Positions 1 to 16,164 are shown, counted from the stretch's first letter. The stretch: 64,000 bases of DNA from Streptomyces nigra (GCF_003074055.1 NZ_CP029043.1:1178001-1242000), one strand, 5' to 3'. The notes: generated by a model not told the origin, from the letters alone. Numbers and translations: made by a program.

Positions 1-811
<811 letters not shown>

Positions 812-822
812 GATTCCCTCAT

Positions 823-858
823 GACGAGGGGGACACCGTTTCCGGTGTCCCCCTCGTC
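823..858 (-). terminator. 16-bp perfect hairpin between carB and pyrD
   Basis: Perfect inverted repeat: arms 823-838 and 843-858 with a 4-nt loop. It begins a few bases after the carB stop codon (864-866) and ends just before the pyrD ribosome binding site. It lacks a clear U-run, as is usual for Streptomyces terminators. It could terminate most carB transcripts, stabilise an mRNA end after processing, or control pyrD translation. Confidence 0.7.
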
Positions 859-863
859 TACTG

Positions 864-4164
<3,301 letters not shown>

Positions 4165-4172
<8 letters not shown>

Positions 4173-5307
4173 GCTGGCCCTCCATCAGAGATACGAAGCG
4201 GTCGAACAGGTAGGCGGCGTCGTGCGGGCCCGCTGCCGCTTCGGGGTGGTACTGGACGCTGAAGGCCGGGCGGTCGAGGAGCCTCAGCCCCTCCACCACG
4301 TTGTCGTTCAGGCAGACGTGGGAGACCTCGGCGCGGCCGTAGGGGGTCTCGGACGCCTGGTCGAGCGGGGCGTCCACGGCGAAGCCGTGGTTGTGCGCGG
4401 TGACCTCGACCTTGCCGGTGGTGCGGTCCTGAACCGGCTGGTTGATGCCGCGGTGGCCGTACTTCAGCTTGTAGGTGCCGAAGCCGAGGGCGCGGCCGAG
4501 GATCTGGTTGCCGAAGCAGATGCCGAAGAGCGGGGTCTTGCGCTCCAGCACGCCCTGCATCACGGAGACGGCGTGGTCGGCGGTGGCGGGGTCGCCGGGG
4601 CCGTTCGAGAAGAACACGCCGTCCGGGTTCACCGCGTACACGTCGTCGACGGTCGCCGTGGCGGGCAGCACGTGGACCTCGATGCCGCGCTCGGCCATCC
4701 GGTGCGGGGTCATGCCCTTGATGCCGAGGTCGACGGCGGCGACGGTGAACTTCTTCTCGCCGATCGCGGGGACGACGTACGCCTCCTCGGTGGCGACCTC
4801 GGCGGAGAGGTCGGCGCCCTCCATCTCGGGGGCCTGGCGGACCTCGGCGAGCATCGTGCCCTCGTCGGGCAGGGCGTTGCCGGAGAAGATCCCGACGCGC
4901 ATGGCCCCGCGCTCGCGCAGATGCCGGGTGAGGGCGCGGGTGTCGACGCCGGAGATGCCGACGACGCCCTGGGCGCGCAGCTCGTCGTCCAGGGAGCGCC
5001 GCGAGCGCCAGTTGGAGGGGGTGCGCGCGGGGTCGCGGACGACGTATCCGGCGACCCAGATCCGCTTGCTCTCGGGGTCCTCGTCGTTGACGCCGGTGTT
5101 GCCGACGTGCGGGGCGGTCATCACGACGACCTGGCGGTGGTACGACGGGTCGGTCAGGGTCTCCTGGTAGCCGGTCATACCGGTGGAGAACACGGCCTCG
5201 CCGAAGGTCACCCCCACGGCCCCGTAGGCTCGGCCGCGGAAGATCCGGCCGTCCTCCAGAACGAGTACCGCGGGAACCTTGCCGGCTCCCCTTGTGGAGG
5301 TGGTCAT
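4165..5307 (-). CDS. carA: carbamoyl-phosphate synthase small (glutaminase) subunit
   Basis: Glutamine-hydrolysing subunit that channels ammonia to CarB. 380 residues, normal length. The N-terminal CPSase small-chain domain ([16 protein letters not shown] to about residue 180) is followed by a class I glutamine amidotransferase domain with nucleophile Cys264 in [11 protein letters not shown] and partner His354 and Glu356 in VQYHPE; the full Cys-His-Glu triad is present. The ATG at 5307 overlaps the stop of the upstream PH-like gene by 4 bases (ATGA), and its end overlaps carB, so the three genes are translationally linked. The open frame runs further upstream, but that extension covers the neighbouring gene and has no family similarity. 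Confidence 0.98.
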
Positions 5308-5885
5308 CGTTCGGCGCCTTCCGTGGTGCTGTCGTTGGTCATGGAGTTGAGGGCGTCGACCCAGGCGGTGTGCTCGGCCGCGTGGTCCGAGCGGAACCCG
5401 GAGTCGATCAGCCGGTCGCCGTGCGCCCAGGTCACCACGAGCAGGCCGCCCTCGGTGAGGACCTTGCCGGCGATGCCCTTGTCGAGCCGGGCGCCGCGCA
5501 GCCGGTCCGCGGGGACGAAGAAGTCGGCCGCGCCGGGGCGTACGACGTCCAGTCCCTCGTCCGTCAGGGTGAGCTCGGCCCGGCTGCGGGTGCCCAGGCC
5601 GTGCGCCACGATGCGGTCCAGCCACTGACCGGCGGTGGTGGAGCCGTGGTAGCGGCCGCTCATGCTCAGTCTCGCCGGGCCCGGGTCGTCCGGCGCGCTG
5701 GGCAGCGCGGGCAGGTCGCTCTGGAGCGTGCCGCGCCATTTCCAGCCCTCGCGCATCAGCCAGTAGACGAGCGCGACGAACAGACCGAGTCCGACGACCC
5801 AGCCCACGCGGGCGGCCCAGTCGGTGACCTCGGCGGACTTCTGGCCCGCGGCGAGTCCGGCTGCGAGGAGTGTTGCAGGTGTCAC
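5304..5885 (-). CDS. PH-like domain membrane protein of the pyr operon
   Basis: Protein of 193 residues with one membrane segment at about 26-44 ([20 protein letters not shown]) and a soluble C-terminal part rich in beta-type sequence ([18 protein letters not shown]...[16 protein letters not shown]...[21 protein letters not shown]), consistent with the PH-like domain family. The function is unknown. Actinobacteria, including Mycobacterium (between pyrC and carA), keep a gene of this type at this place, which argues for a link to pyrimidine synthesis or to anchoring the enzymes at the membrane (inference). GTG start at 5885 overlaps the pyrC stop (GTGA), and its stop overlaps the carA ATG, so it sits in a tightly coupled operon. 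Confidence 0.88.
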   Translation of the reverse strand: MTPATLLAAGLAAGQKSAEVTDWAARVGWVVGLGLFVALVYWLMREGWKWRGTLQSDLPALPSAPDDPGPARLSMSGRYHGSTTAGQWLDRIVAHGLGTRSRAELTLTDEGLDVVRPGAADFFVPADRLRGARLDKGIAGKVLTEGGLLVVTWAHGDRLIDSGFRSDHAAEHTAWVDALNSMTNDSTTEGAER

Positions 5886-7168
5886 GTGAGCTTCCCGTCG
5901 ACGAGCGTGGCCTTGCCCCGGAGCCAGGTGTGGGTGACACGACCCGGCAGCTCACGCCCCTCGTACGGGGTGTTGCGGCTGCGCGAGGCGAAGCCCGCGG
6001 GGTCCACGGACCCACGGTATGCCGTGTCGACGAGCGTGAGGTTGGCGGGCTCACCAGCCGAGACGGGGCGGCCGTGGCCCTTGGCCTGCCCGATCTCGGC
6101 GGGCTTGGCGGACATGCGCTCGGCGACCCCGGCCCAGGTGAGGAGCCCGGTGTCCACCATGGTCTCCTGCACCACTGACAACGCGGTCTCCAGGCCGACC
6201 ATGCCCATGGCGGCGGCGGCCCACTCGCAGTCCTTGTCCTCGTGGGGGTGCGGGGCGTGGTCGGTGGCGACGATGTCGATCGTGCCGTCGGCGAGCGCCT
6301 CGCGCAGCGCGAGGACGTCCCGCTCGGTGCGCAGCGGCGGGTTCACCTTGTAGACCGGGTTGTAGGTGCGCACCAGCTCGTCGGTGAGGAGCAGGTGGTG
6401 CGGGGTGACCTCGGCGGTCACGTCGATGCCCCGGGACTTGGCCCAGCGGACGATCTCGACGGACCCGGCGGTCGACAGGTGGCAGATGTGGACGCGGGAG
6501 CCGACGTGCTCGGCGAGCAGGACGTCCCGGGCGATGATCGACTCCTCGGCGACCGCCGGCCAGCCGCCGAGGCCCAGCTCGGCGGAGACGACGCCCTCGT
6601 TCATCTGGGCGCCCTCGGTGAGGCGGGGCTCCTGCGCGTGCTGGGCGACGACGCCGCCGAAGGCCTTCACGTACTCCAGGGCGCGGCGCATGATCACGGC
6701 GTCGTCGACGCACTTGCCGTCGTCGGAGAAGACGGTGACACCGGCGGCCGACTCGTGCATGGCGCCGAGTTCGGCGAGCTTGCGGCCCTCCAGGCCGACG
6801 GTGACGGCACCGATGGGCTGCACGTCGCAGTAGCCGTGCTCCTGGCCGAGCCGGTAGACCTGCTCGACCACGCCGGCGGTGTCGGCGACGGGGAAGGTGT
6901 TGGCCATGGCGAAGACGGCCGTGTAGCCGCCGGAGGCCGCCGCGCGGGTGCCGGTCAGGACGGTCTCGGAGTCCTCGCGGCCGGGCTCGCGCAGATGGGT
7001 GTGCAGGTCGACCAGGCCGGGGAGCAGCACCTTGCCGGCCGCCTCGACGACCTCGGCGCCCTCGGCGCTCAGCCCGGCGCCGACCTCGGCGATGATGCCG
7101 CCGTCGATCAGCACGTCCTGCGGCTCGCCGCCGAGCACCTTCGCACCACGGATCAGGGTCTTGCTCAT
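5882..7168 (-). CDS. pyrC: dihydroorotase
   Basis: Zinc amidohydrolase that cyclises N-carbamoyl-aspartate to dihydroorotate, third step of UMP synthesis. 428 residues, class I dihydroorotase length. The metal-binding signature [10 protein letters not shown] lies near residue 54-63, the later metal ligands are in the VVAQHAQEP and [10 protein letters not shown] segments, and the catalytic Asp is in [10 protein letters not shown] chose ATG 7168 because AGGAG lies 11 bases upstream; a GTG at 7177 overlapping the pyrB stop is also possible and would add three residues (MKT), but its spacing to AGGAG is too short. Directly follows pyrB and overlaps or abuts it. Confidence 0.96.
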   Translation of the reverse strand: MSKTLIRGAKVLGGEPQDVLIDGGIIAEVGAGLSAEGAEVVEAAGKVLLPGLVDLHTHLREPGREDSETVLTGTRAAASGGYTAVFAMANTFPVADTAGVVEQVYRLGQEHGYCDVQPIGAVTVGLEGRKLAELGAMHESAAGVTVFSDDGKCVDDAVIMRRALEYVKAFGGVVAQHAQEPRLTEGAQMNEGVVSAELGLGGWPAVAEESIIARDVLLAEHVGSRVHICHLSTAGSVEIVRWAKSRGIDVTAEVTPHHLLLTDELVRTYNPVYKVNPPLRTERDVLALREALADGTIDIVATDHAPHPHEDKDCEWAAAAMGMVGLETALSVVQETMVDTGLLTWAGVAERMSAKPAEIGQAKGHGRPVSAGEPANLTLVDTAYRGSVDPAGFASRSRNTPYEGRELPGRVTHTWLRGKATLVDGKLT

Positions 7169-7173
7169 CGTCT

Positions 7174-8205
7174 TCACTTCTCCTCGGCCGTGAAAGGGGT
7201 GTGCGCGGAGCGCTCGTCGGAAGGGTGGTGGGCGACGGGCGGGCGGGTGTGGGTGACGGCGGGCTCGTTGCCGCCGAGCAGCAGGTACAGGACGGCCATG
7301 CGGATGGAGACTCCGTTTGCGACCTGCTCGACGACGGTGCAGCGGTCGGAGTCGGCGACCTCGGCGGTGATCTCCATGCCGCGGACCATCGGGCCGGGGT
7401 GCATCACGATGGCGTGCTCCGGCATCCGGGCCATGCGGTCGCCGTCGAGGCCGTAGCGCCGCGAGTACTCGCGCTCGGTCGGGAAGAAGGCGGCGTTCAT
7501 GCGCTCGCGCTGGACGCGCAGCATCATCACGGCGTCGGACTTGGGCAGGACGGCGTCGAGGTCGTACGACACCTCGCAGGGCCAGGTCTCGACACCGACC
7601 GGCACCAGGGTGGGCGGGGCGACCAGGGTGACCTCGGCGCCGAGCGTGTGCAGCAGATCGACGTTGGAGCGGGCGACCCGGCTGTGCAGGACGTCACCGA
7701 CGATGGTGATGCGCCGCCCGTCGAGGTCGCGGCCGATCCCGGCGTCCCGGCCGACGAGCCGGCGCCGCATCGTGAAGGCGTCCAGCAGGGCCTGGGTGGG
7801 GTGCTGGTGGGTGCCGTCGCCTGCGTTGATGACGTGGGCGTCGATCCAGCCGGAGGTGGCCAGTCGGTACGGCGCCCCGGAGGCCCCGTGCCGGATGACG
7901 ACGGCGTCCACGCCCATGGCCTCCAGGGTCTGGGCGGTGTCCTTCAGGGACTCGCCCTTGGACACGCTGGAGCCCTTGGCGGTGAAGTTGATGACGTCCG
8001 CGGACAGGCGCTTCTCCGCGGCCTCGAACGAGATACGCGTGCGCGTGGAGTCCTCGAAGAAGAGGTTGACGACGGTGCGGCCGCGCAGGGTCGGCAGCTT
8101 CTTGATCGGCCGGTCGGCGACCCGGGCCATCTCCTCGGCGGTGTCGAGGATCAGGACGGCGTCGTCGCGGGTGAGGTCGGCGGCCGAGATGAGATGACGC
8201 TGCAT
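7174..8205 (-). CDS. pyrB: aspartate carbamoyltransferase catalytic subunit
   Basis: Transfers the carbamoyl group from carbamoyl phosphate to aspartate, the committed step of pyrimidine synthesis. 343 residues. The carbamoyl-phosphate loop STRTR is at residues 53-57, followed by the KGES loop ([10 protein letters not shown]), and the HPTQ motif is in [16 protein letters not shown]. There is no pyrI regulatory subunit nearby, so this is expected to be the class that works as catalytic trimers or in complex with PyrC; the PyrC gene follows immediately, which fits. A C-terminal tail of about 20 residues beyond the fold is polar and probably flexible. Confidence 0.97.
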   Translation of the reverse strand: MQRHLISAADLTRDDAVLILDTAEEMARVADRPIKKLPTLRGRTVVNLFFEDSTRTRISFEAAEKRLSADVINFTAKGSSVSKGESLKDTAQTLEAMGVDAVVIRHGASGAPYRLATSGWIDAHVINAGDGTHQHPTQALLDAFTMRRRLVGRDAGIGRDLDGRRITIVGDVLHSRVARSNVDLLHTLGAEVTLVAPPTLVPVGVETWPCEVSYDLDAVLPKSDAVMMLRVQRERMNAAFFPTEREYSRRYGLDGDRMARMPEHAIVMHPGPMVRGMEITAEVADSDRCTVVEQVANGVSIRMAVLYLLLGGNEPAVTHTRPPVAHHPSDERSAHTPFTAEEK

Positions 8206-8306
8206 CTGTCAGGCTCCGTAAGGCAGTTCATGAAGGAGATTTCGGGCAGACGGGCGCGCCGGGGCGCACTGAGCGGGCGTACGACGGCGGCGTACGCCGT
8301 GCGGCG

Positions 8307-8925
<619 letters not shown>

Positions 8926-9032
8926 CGTCTGGTTTGCGCCATCCACGGTAGCAGGCCCCCGGTACACCCCCTGTCACCCCCTGGCCCAATCGGCCGGCGG
9001 CGAAGCGGAAGCGTCGGTGTGGACCATTCGGC

Positions 9033-9075
9033 TTGACGCACGAGAGTAACGCTGCGTAACCTCACAGTGAGTTAC
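9033..9075 (+). promoter_or_regulatory. bldD promoter with BldD operator
   Basis: TTGACG at 9033-9038 and TAACCT at 9057-9062 are separated by 18 bases and form a plausible promoter for bldD. The sequence 9061-9075 (CTCACAGTGAGTTAC) fits the palindromic BldD site NTNACNCWGNGTNAN at 8 of 9 defined positions and overlaps the downstream end of the -10 region, as expected for autorepression. BldD autoregulation is established knowledge in S. coelicolor; the exact promoter elements here are inferred. Confidence 0.65.
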
Positions 9076-9131
9076 CAACCGCGCGGCATGGAAGCCAAGC
9101 CAGTCGCGTCGACCCAGTGCCGGGGAGCTAT

Positions 9132-9635
9132 ATGTCCAGCGAATACGCCAAACAGCTCGGGGCCAAGCTCCGGGCCATCCGCACCCAGCAGGGCCTTTCC
9201 CTCCACGGTGTCGAGGAGAAGTCCCAGGGCCGCTGGAAGGCCGTCGTGGTCGGTTCGTACGAGCGCGGGGACCGCGCCGTGACCGTGCAGCGGCTCGCAG
9301 AGCTGGCGGATTTCTACGGCGTGCCGGTGCAGGAGCTCCTGCCGGGGACCACGCCGGGCGGGGCCGCCGAGCCGCCGCCGAAGCTGGTCCTGGACCTGGA
9401 GCGGCTGGCCCATGTGCCGGCCGAGAAGGCGGGTCCGCTCCAGCGGTACGCGGCGACGATCCAGTCGCAGCGCGGTGACTACAACGGCAAGGTGCTGTCG
9501 ATCCGCCAGGACGACCTGCGCACACTCGCCGTCATCTACGACCAGTCCCCCTCGGTTCTCACCGAGCAGCTGATCAGCTGGGGTGTCCTCGACGCGGACG
9601 CGCGTCGCGCGGTCTCCCACGCCGAGGAGAGCTGA
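9132..9635 (+). CDS. bldD: developmental master regulator BldD
   Basis: Dimeric transcription factor that, bound to a tetramer of cyclic di-GMP, represses sporulation genes during vegetative growth. 167 residues, identical in length to the S. coelicolor protein. Residues 1-70 form the XRE-type helix-turn-helix (LRAIRTQQGLSLHGVEE, GSYERGDRAVTVQRL). The C-terminal effector domain carries the cyclic di-GMP signature RGD at 114-116, eight residues, then RQDD at 125-128, so all contact residues of the known complex are present. I chose ATG 9132, which begins MSSEYAKQLG; an upstream in-frame ATG at 9117 is not supported by the family length. Monocistronic, divergent from pyrR, followed by a hairpin. 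Confidence 0.99.
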   Translation: MSSEYAKQLGAKLRAIRTQQGLSLHGVEEKSQGRWKAVVVGSYERGDRAVTVQRLAELADFYGVPVQELLPGTTPGGAAEPPPKLVLDLERLAHVPAEKAGPLQRYAATIQSQRGDYNGKVLSIRQDDLRTLAVIYDQSPSVLTEQLISWGVLDADARRAVSHAEES

Positions 9636-9671
9636 GCCTCCCCCAGGCTTGGGCCCACTCAGCAGAAACGT

Positions 9672-9717
9672 GCCGCCGGGGTGGCCGGAACCGCTTGGTT
9701 GCGGCCACCCCGGCGGC
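9672..9717 (+). terminator. bldD terminator hairpin
   Basis: Perfect 15-bp stem, arms 9672-9686 and 9703-9717, with an AACC/GGTT pairing inside the loop, followed by CTTCT. It begins 36 bases after the bldD stop codon and lies in the space between the convergent bldD and nusB genes. Confidence 0.8.
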
Positions 9718-9766
9718 CTTCTGCGGCCCTGGGAGCCGCGTCCTGGGGCCGGGTGCCGGGACATGC

Positions 9767-9802
9767 CGAAGGGCCCGCAGCGCGGATGCTGCGGGCCCTT
9801 CG
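9767..9802 (-). terminator. nusB-efp operon terminator hairpin
   Basis: Perfect 15-bp stem, arms 9767-9781 and 9788-9802, 6-nt loop. It lies 48 bases downstream of the nusB stop codon on the minus strand. Separate from the bldD hairpin, so this convergent pair has two independent terminators. Confidence 0.8.
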
Positions 9803-9850
9803 ACGTGTTCGCCTGATCGATCCGACCGGACCGATCGGACTGACCGGAAG

Positions 9851-10285
9851 CTACGCGTCCTCGCGGCGCAGCGACGGCTTCAGATCCTTGAAGCGGCCGA
9901 GCAGGCCGTTCACGAACGACGGCGACTCGTCCGTGGAGAACTCCTTCGCCAGCTGGACCATCTCATCCAGCACGACCGCGTCCGGAGTCTCGTCGACCCA
10001 GATCAGTTCGTACGCGCCGAGGCGCAGGATGTTCCGGTCCACCACCGGCATCCGGTCCAGCGTCCAGCCGACCGAGTACTGCGCGATCAGCTCGTCGATC
10101 CGCCGGGCGCGCTCGGCGTACCCCTCGACCAGCTGCATCGTGTACTCGCTGACCGGCGGCTGCCGGGTGTCCTCGCGGGACAGCCGGACCCAGTCCGCGA
10201 GGACGGTGAGGACGCCGACGCCGCGCTGGTCGCCCTCGAAGAGGATCTGGAAGGCGCGCTTACGGGCCGTGTTGCGGGCAGCCAC
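9851..10285 (-). CDS. nusB: transcription antitermination protein NusB
   Basis: All-helical RNA-binding protein that with NusE (S10) assembles the antitermination complex on rRNA leader transcripts. 144 residues, typical length. It starts MAARNTARKRAFQILFEGD, the conserved first helix, and ends with VDRNILRLGAYELIWVDETPDAVVLDEMVQLAKEFSTDESPSFVNGLLGRF, the family signature block. GTG start at 10285 is only 2 bases after the efp stop codon with no separate ribosome binding site, so translation is likely coupled to efp. Confidence 0.97.
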   Translation of the reverse strand: MAARNTARKRAFQILFEGDQRGVGVLTVLADWVRLSREDTRQPPVSEYTMQLVEGYAERARRIDELIAQYSVGWTLDRMPVVDRNILRLGAYELIWVDETPDAVVLDEMVQLAKEFSTDESPSFVNGLLGRFKDLKPSLRREDA

Positions 10286-10287
10286 GG

Positions 10288-10854
10288 TTAGCTGTTCACC
10301 CGGCCGAGGTAGTCGCTCGTGCGGGTGTCGACCTTGATCTTCTCACCGGTGGTGATGAAGAGCGGGACCTGGATCTGGTGGCCGGTCTCCAGGGTGGCGG
10401 GCTTGGTGCCACCGGTGGAGCGGTCGCCCTGGACACCCGGCTCGGTCTCCTGGACGGTCAGCTCGACGGCGGCCGGCAGCTCGACGAAGAGCACCTCGCC
10501 CTCGTGCTGCGCGACGGTGGCGGTGAAGCCCTCGATCAGGAAGTTGGCGGCGTCGCCGACGGCCTTGCGGTCGACCATGAGCTGGTCGTAGGTCTCCATG
10601 TCCATGAAGACGAAGTACTCGCCGTCCATGTAGGAGAACTGCATGTCGCGCTTGTCGACGGTGGCCGTCTCGACCTTCACGCCGGCGTTGAAGGTCTTGT
10701 CGACGACCTTCCCGGACAGCACGTTCTTGAGCTTGGTGCGCACGAAGGCCGGGCCCTTGCCGGGCTTGACGTGCTGGAACTCGACGACGGACCAGAGCTG
10801 GCCGCCTTCGAGCTTGAGCACCATGCCGTTCTTGAGGTCGTTCGTGGAAGCCAC
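10288..10854 (-). CDS. efp: elongation factor P
   Basis: Translation factor that rescues ribosomes stalled on consecutive prolines. 188 residues with the three expected beta-barrel domains. The tip of domain I reads VKPGKGPAF with Lys33 inside a symmetrical PGKGP loop; this palindromic loop is known in actinobacterial EF-P proteins that work without lysine modification, and no modification enzyme (EpmA, EarP type) is visible here. The C-terminal signature lies in [35 protein letters not shown] start at 10854. Follows the M24 peptidase homologue by 51 bases and is coupled to nusB. Confidence 0.98.
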   Translation of the reverse strand: MASTNDLKNGMVLKLEGGQLWSVVEFQHVKPGKGPAFVRTKLKNVLSGKVVDKTFNAGVKVETATVDKRDMQFSYMDGEYFVFMDMETYDQLMVDRKAVGDAANFLIEGFTATVAQHEGEVLFVELPAAVELTVQETEPGVQGDRSTGGTKPATLETGHQIQVPLFITTGEKIKVDTRTSDYLGRVNS

Positions 10855-10905
10855 GGTTGCGGAATCTCCTGGACTGACGTGGACGACCCCGGCGCACGCA
10901 CCTGC

Positions 10906-12012
10906 CTACAGGGCGAGCAGCTCCTTGGTCGTGATGGTGAGTAGCTCGGGTCCGCCGTCCGCCTCGGGGCGGACGACGAGCGTGTCATCGATCCGGACGC
11001 CGCCCCGGCCCGGGAGGTGGACCCCCGGTTCGACGGTGACCGGCACGCAAGCGTCCAGTTTACCCATGGCCGCGGGGGCCAACTGCGGGTCCTCGTCGAT
11101 TTCGAGTCCGACACCGTGGCCCATGAGCGACGGCAGGCCCTCATGGTGCCCCGCGGAGTCCAGGACCTGGCGCGCGGCGCGGTCCACGTCACGGTACGCC
11201 GCACCCGGCGCCAGACTCTCCCGTCCGGCGCGCTGAGCGGCGAAGACGAGATCGTACAGCTCGATCTGCCAGTCCGCGGGGGACGTGCCGATCACGAAGG
11301 TGCGGCCGATCTCGCAGCGGTAGCCGCGGTAGGTCGCGCCGAGACAGACGGAGAGGAAGTCGCCCTCCTCGACCCTGCGGTCGGTGGGCCGGTGCGCACG
11401 GCGGCCGGAGTGCGGGCCGGTGGCGACGGCCGTCGGGAAGGCGGGGCCGTCGGCGCCGTGGTCGACGAGGCGGCGCTCCAGCTCCAGGGCGAGGTGGCGT
11501 TCGGTGCGGCCCACCAGGATGGACTCCAGGAGTTCACCGAGGGCCTGGTCGGCGATCTCCGCGCCGATCCTGAGGCAGGAGATCTCCTCCTCGTCCTTGA
11601 CGACCCTGAGCTGTTCCACGGCGGTGCCGAGGCCGGCCAGGCGCAGTTGCGGCGCGGTCTCGTGGACGGCCCGGTGCCGGGAGACGGTGAGGTGGTGCTC
11701 CTCCACGGCGAGCGAGTCCGCGCCCTGGGCCGCGGCGAGGCGGGCGGCGGCGACGGCGGCGTCCCCGCCGGGGCGGGGCAGGGTGTGGATCAGCAGTGCC
11801 TCGTCGGGGCGGCCCTCGTAGGGGCGCTCGTCGGGCGGCTCGGCGCAGACGAGCAGGTCTTCGGTCTTGCCGAGGAGCAGCGCGGCTCCCCGCGGGGCGG
11901 CGCCCGCGAGGTAGCGGACGTTTGCGGGGCGGGAGATCAGCGCGGTGGCGCTGCCGCTGGCTTGGCAGCGGTCCCTCAGGCGGGAGCGGCGGGTGGCGTA
12001 CACCTCTGACAT
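10906..12012 (-). CDS. M24-family (Xaa-Pro aminopeptidase-like) protein with altered metal site
   Basis: Protein of 368 residues with an N-terminal creatinase/prolidase-like domain (to about 135) and a C-terminal pita-bread fold. The classical family metal ligands are Asp, Asp, His, Glu, Glu. Here the equivalents read Cys223 (SVCLGATY, normally an Asp), Glu234 (YRCEIGRTF, normally an Asp), His299 (MGHGVGLE, kept), Glu328 (VTVEPGVHL, kept) and Asp342 (GVRIDDT, normally Glu); the usual proton-shuttle His is Asp306 (EIDEDP). The fold is clear but the normal two-metal centre is not preserved, so it may be inactive, use another metal or have another role. Genes of this type precede efp in many actinobacteria. 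ATG 12012. Confidence 0.85.
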   Translation of the reverse strand: MSEVYATRRSRLRDRCQASGSATALISRPANVRYLAGAAPRGAALLLGKTEDLLVCAEPPDERPYEGRPDEALLIHTLPRPGGDAAVAAARLAAAQGADSLAVEEHHLTVSRHRAVHETAPQLRLAGLGTAVEQLRVVKDEEEISCLRIGAEIADQALGELLESILVGRTERHLALELERRLVDHGADGPAFPTAVATGPHSGRRAHRPTDRRVEEGDFLSVCLGATYRGYRCEIGRTFVIGTSPADWQIELYDLVFAAQRAGRESLAPGAAYRDVDRAARQVLDSAGHHEGLPSLMGHGVGLEIDEDPQLAPAAMGKLDACVPVTVEPGVHLPGRGGVRIDDTLVVRPEADGGPELLTITTKELLAL

Positions 12013-12362
12013 GACCCGAGCGTATGAGCTCCGCGGGGTTGGCGCCGGTTGGGAGCCGCTGAGTGGGCGGTGCGGGTGTTGTTGTCGGCCTCGGCCGGTG
12101 GGGGTGCTTGCGCAGTTCCCCGCGCCCCTGGGGGGTGGTCGTGCTTGCCTTCACGCCTCGGGCCGGTGGGGGTTGAGCGCGCAGTTCCCCGCGCCCCTGG
12201 GGAGGTGCGTGGTCGGGCTTGTTCGTCGGCCTCGGGCCCGTAGGGGTTGATCGCGCAGTTCCCCGCGCCGCCAGGGGGGTGGGTGGTGAGCCTCGTTCGT
12301 CGGTCTCCGGCCCGTGGGGGTTCCCCGCGCGGTTCCCCGCGCCCCTCGAGACGTGCCGGTGC
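12013..12362. repeat. 350-bp intergenic array of four diverged GC-rich repeat units
   Basis: No gene is visible. Four copies of a core around GCGCAGTTCCCCGCGCCCCT occur at 12110-12129, 12179-12198, 12253-12269 (truncated core) and 12327-12346, spaced 69-74 bases apart. Flanking parts recur as well (CCTCGG-CCGGTGGGGGTT before each core), so the unit is about 70 bases. I recognise this core as an abundant Streptomyces intergenic motif; its role is unknown. The array lies between the start of the M24 gene and the end of the kinase-like gene. Confidence 0.85.
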
Positions 12363-13241
12363 TTACCAGGCTGGGGGGCTGGCGATGGAGCGGGAGAGGA
12401 CCTCGTCGAGGATCTGGGCTGTCTGGGGGACGTCCAGTTGGGAGTTGTCGATGATGGGGAGACCCGAGCCGTACCAGCCGGCCATGCGGCCGTGGATGCG
12501 GGCGACCTCCTCGTCGGTGAGGCGGCGGTTGCCCGAGCGTTCGGCGTTGCGCTCCAGGACGATCTCCAGGCCCGGGAGGAGGACGACCGGCAGCAGGCCG
12601 GGGCCGACGTGGCGCTTCCAGCCGCCGAGGCCGACAACCGGCCGGTCGGGGAAGACGGCGTCGTCGAGGATGCACGAGATCCCGTTGGCCAGGAAGTTGC
12701 GCGCGGCGAAGCCGCAGGTGCGGCGGGCCAGGCGGTACTGGGCCTCGGAGTGGTCGTTCCAGCCGGACTGGGGGTCGGCGAAGCCGGAGCGGACCCATTC
12801 GCGGACGTCGTCGAGGCTGATGTGGGCGGTGGGCACCCGGCGGTGGTCCGCCCAGTACTTGGCGACGCTCGTCTTGCCCGCGCCGGCCGGGCCGATGAGC
12901 AGCACCGCGAGGGTCGTGGACGCCGGGTCGGGGGCCGTGGTGGCGGGCGGGGCGCTGGGCATGCCGACGGGGCCGCCGGGCGGCAGTGGGACATGGCCCG
13001 TGGTCTCGGGCGCCGGCGGGCCGTAGCCGTGCTGCGGGGCGGGCGCCGGGGGTCCCGGGGGTGCGAAGCCCGGCGGCACGGGCGCGGACCCCTGCTGCGG
13101 CGCGGACCCCTGCTGGGCTCCCTGCGCTCCGGGGTGGTGCGCGGCCGGCGACCAGCCGTGCCCCGGCTGGTGGGGCGGCGGCAGCGGAGAACCCACTGCG
13201 TGCTGCATCCGGTGCCACTCCGTCTCGTCGTCCATGGCCAT
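12363..13241 (-). CDS. P-loop kinase-like ATP-binding protein with Pro/Gly/Gln-rich N-terminus
   Basis: Protein of 292 residues. Residues 1-108 are low-complexity (Pro, Gly, Ala, Gln, His) and probably disordered. From about 110 a kinase-type P-loop domain begins: Walker A GPAGAGKTS at 117-125, then ISLDDVREWVRSGFADPQSGWNDHSEAQYRLARRTCGFAARNFLANGISCILDDAVFPDRP, a pattern like small-molecule or polynucleotide kinases of the AAA_33 type. The substrate is unknown. I chose ATG 13241 (MAMDDETEW); ATG 13235 is equally possible and no clear ribosome binding site precedes either. It follows aroB after a terminator-like hairpin, so it is probably expressed on its own. Confidence 0.8.
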   Translation of the reverse strand: MAMDDETEWHRMQHAVGSPLPPPHQPGHGWSPAAHHPGAQGAQQGSAPQQGSAPVPPGFAPPGPPAPAPQHGYGPPAPETTGHVPLPPGGPVGMPSAPPATTAPDPASTTLAVLLIGPAGAGKTSVAKYWADHRRVPTAHISLDDVREWVRSGFADPQSGWNDHSEAQYRLARRTCGFAARNFLANGISCILDDAVFPDRPVVGLGGWKRHVGPGLLPVVLLPGLEIVLERNAERSGNRRLTDEEVARIHGRMAGWYGSGLPIIDNSQLDVPQTAQILDEVLSRSIASPPAW

Positions 13242-13284
13242 TGGCGCTGGCAGCGGGGCCCGGCCCCGCTCCCTACCGAACGGT

Positions 13285-13324
13285 ACCGCCCCTGGCCGTC
13301 GTTTGGTGAACGGCCGGGGGCGGT
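13285..13324 (-). terminator. terminator hairpin after aroB
   Basis: Inverted repeat with 15-bp arms 13285-13299 and 13310-13324, 10-nt loop; the single non-Watson-Crick position is a G-U type pair. It lies 52 bases downstream of the aroB stop on the minus strand. Confidence 0.7.
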
Positions 13325-13376
13325 CCGAAGTGCCCATCGCCACAGGCGAATCGGGCACAATCGTGCGTCCGTGGAC

Positions 13377-16164
<2,788 letters not shown>

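Noticed and set aside
12110..12346. The repeat array as a CRISPR
   Set aside because: Units are diverged, separated by similar flanking sequence rather than unique spacers, and there are no cas genes nearby.
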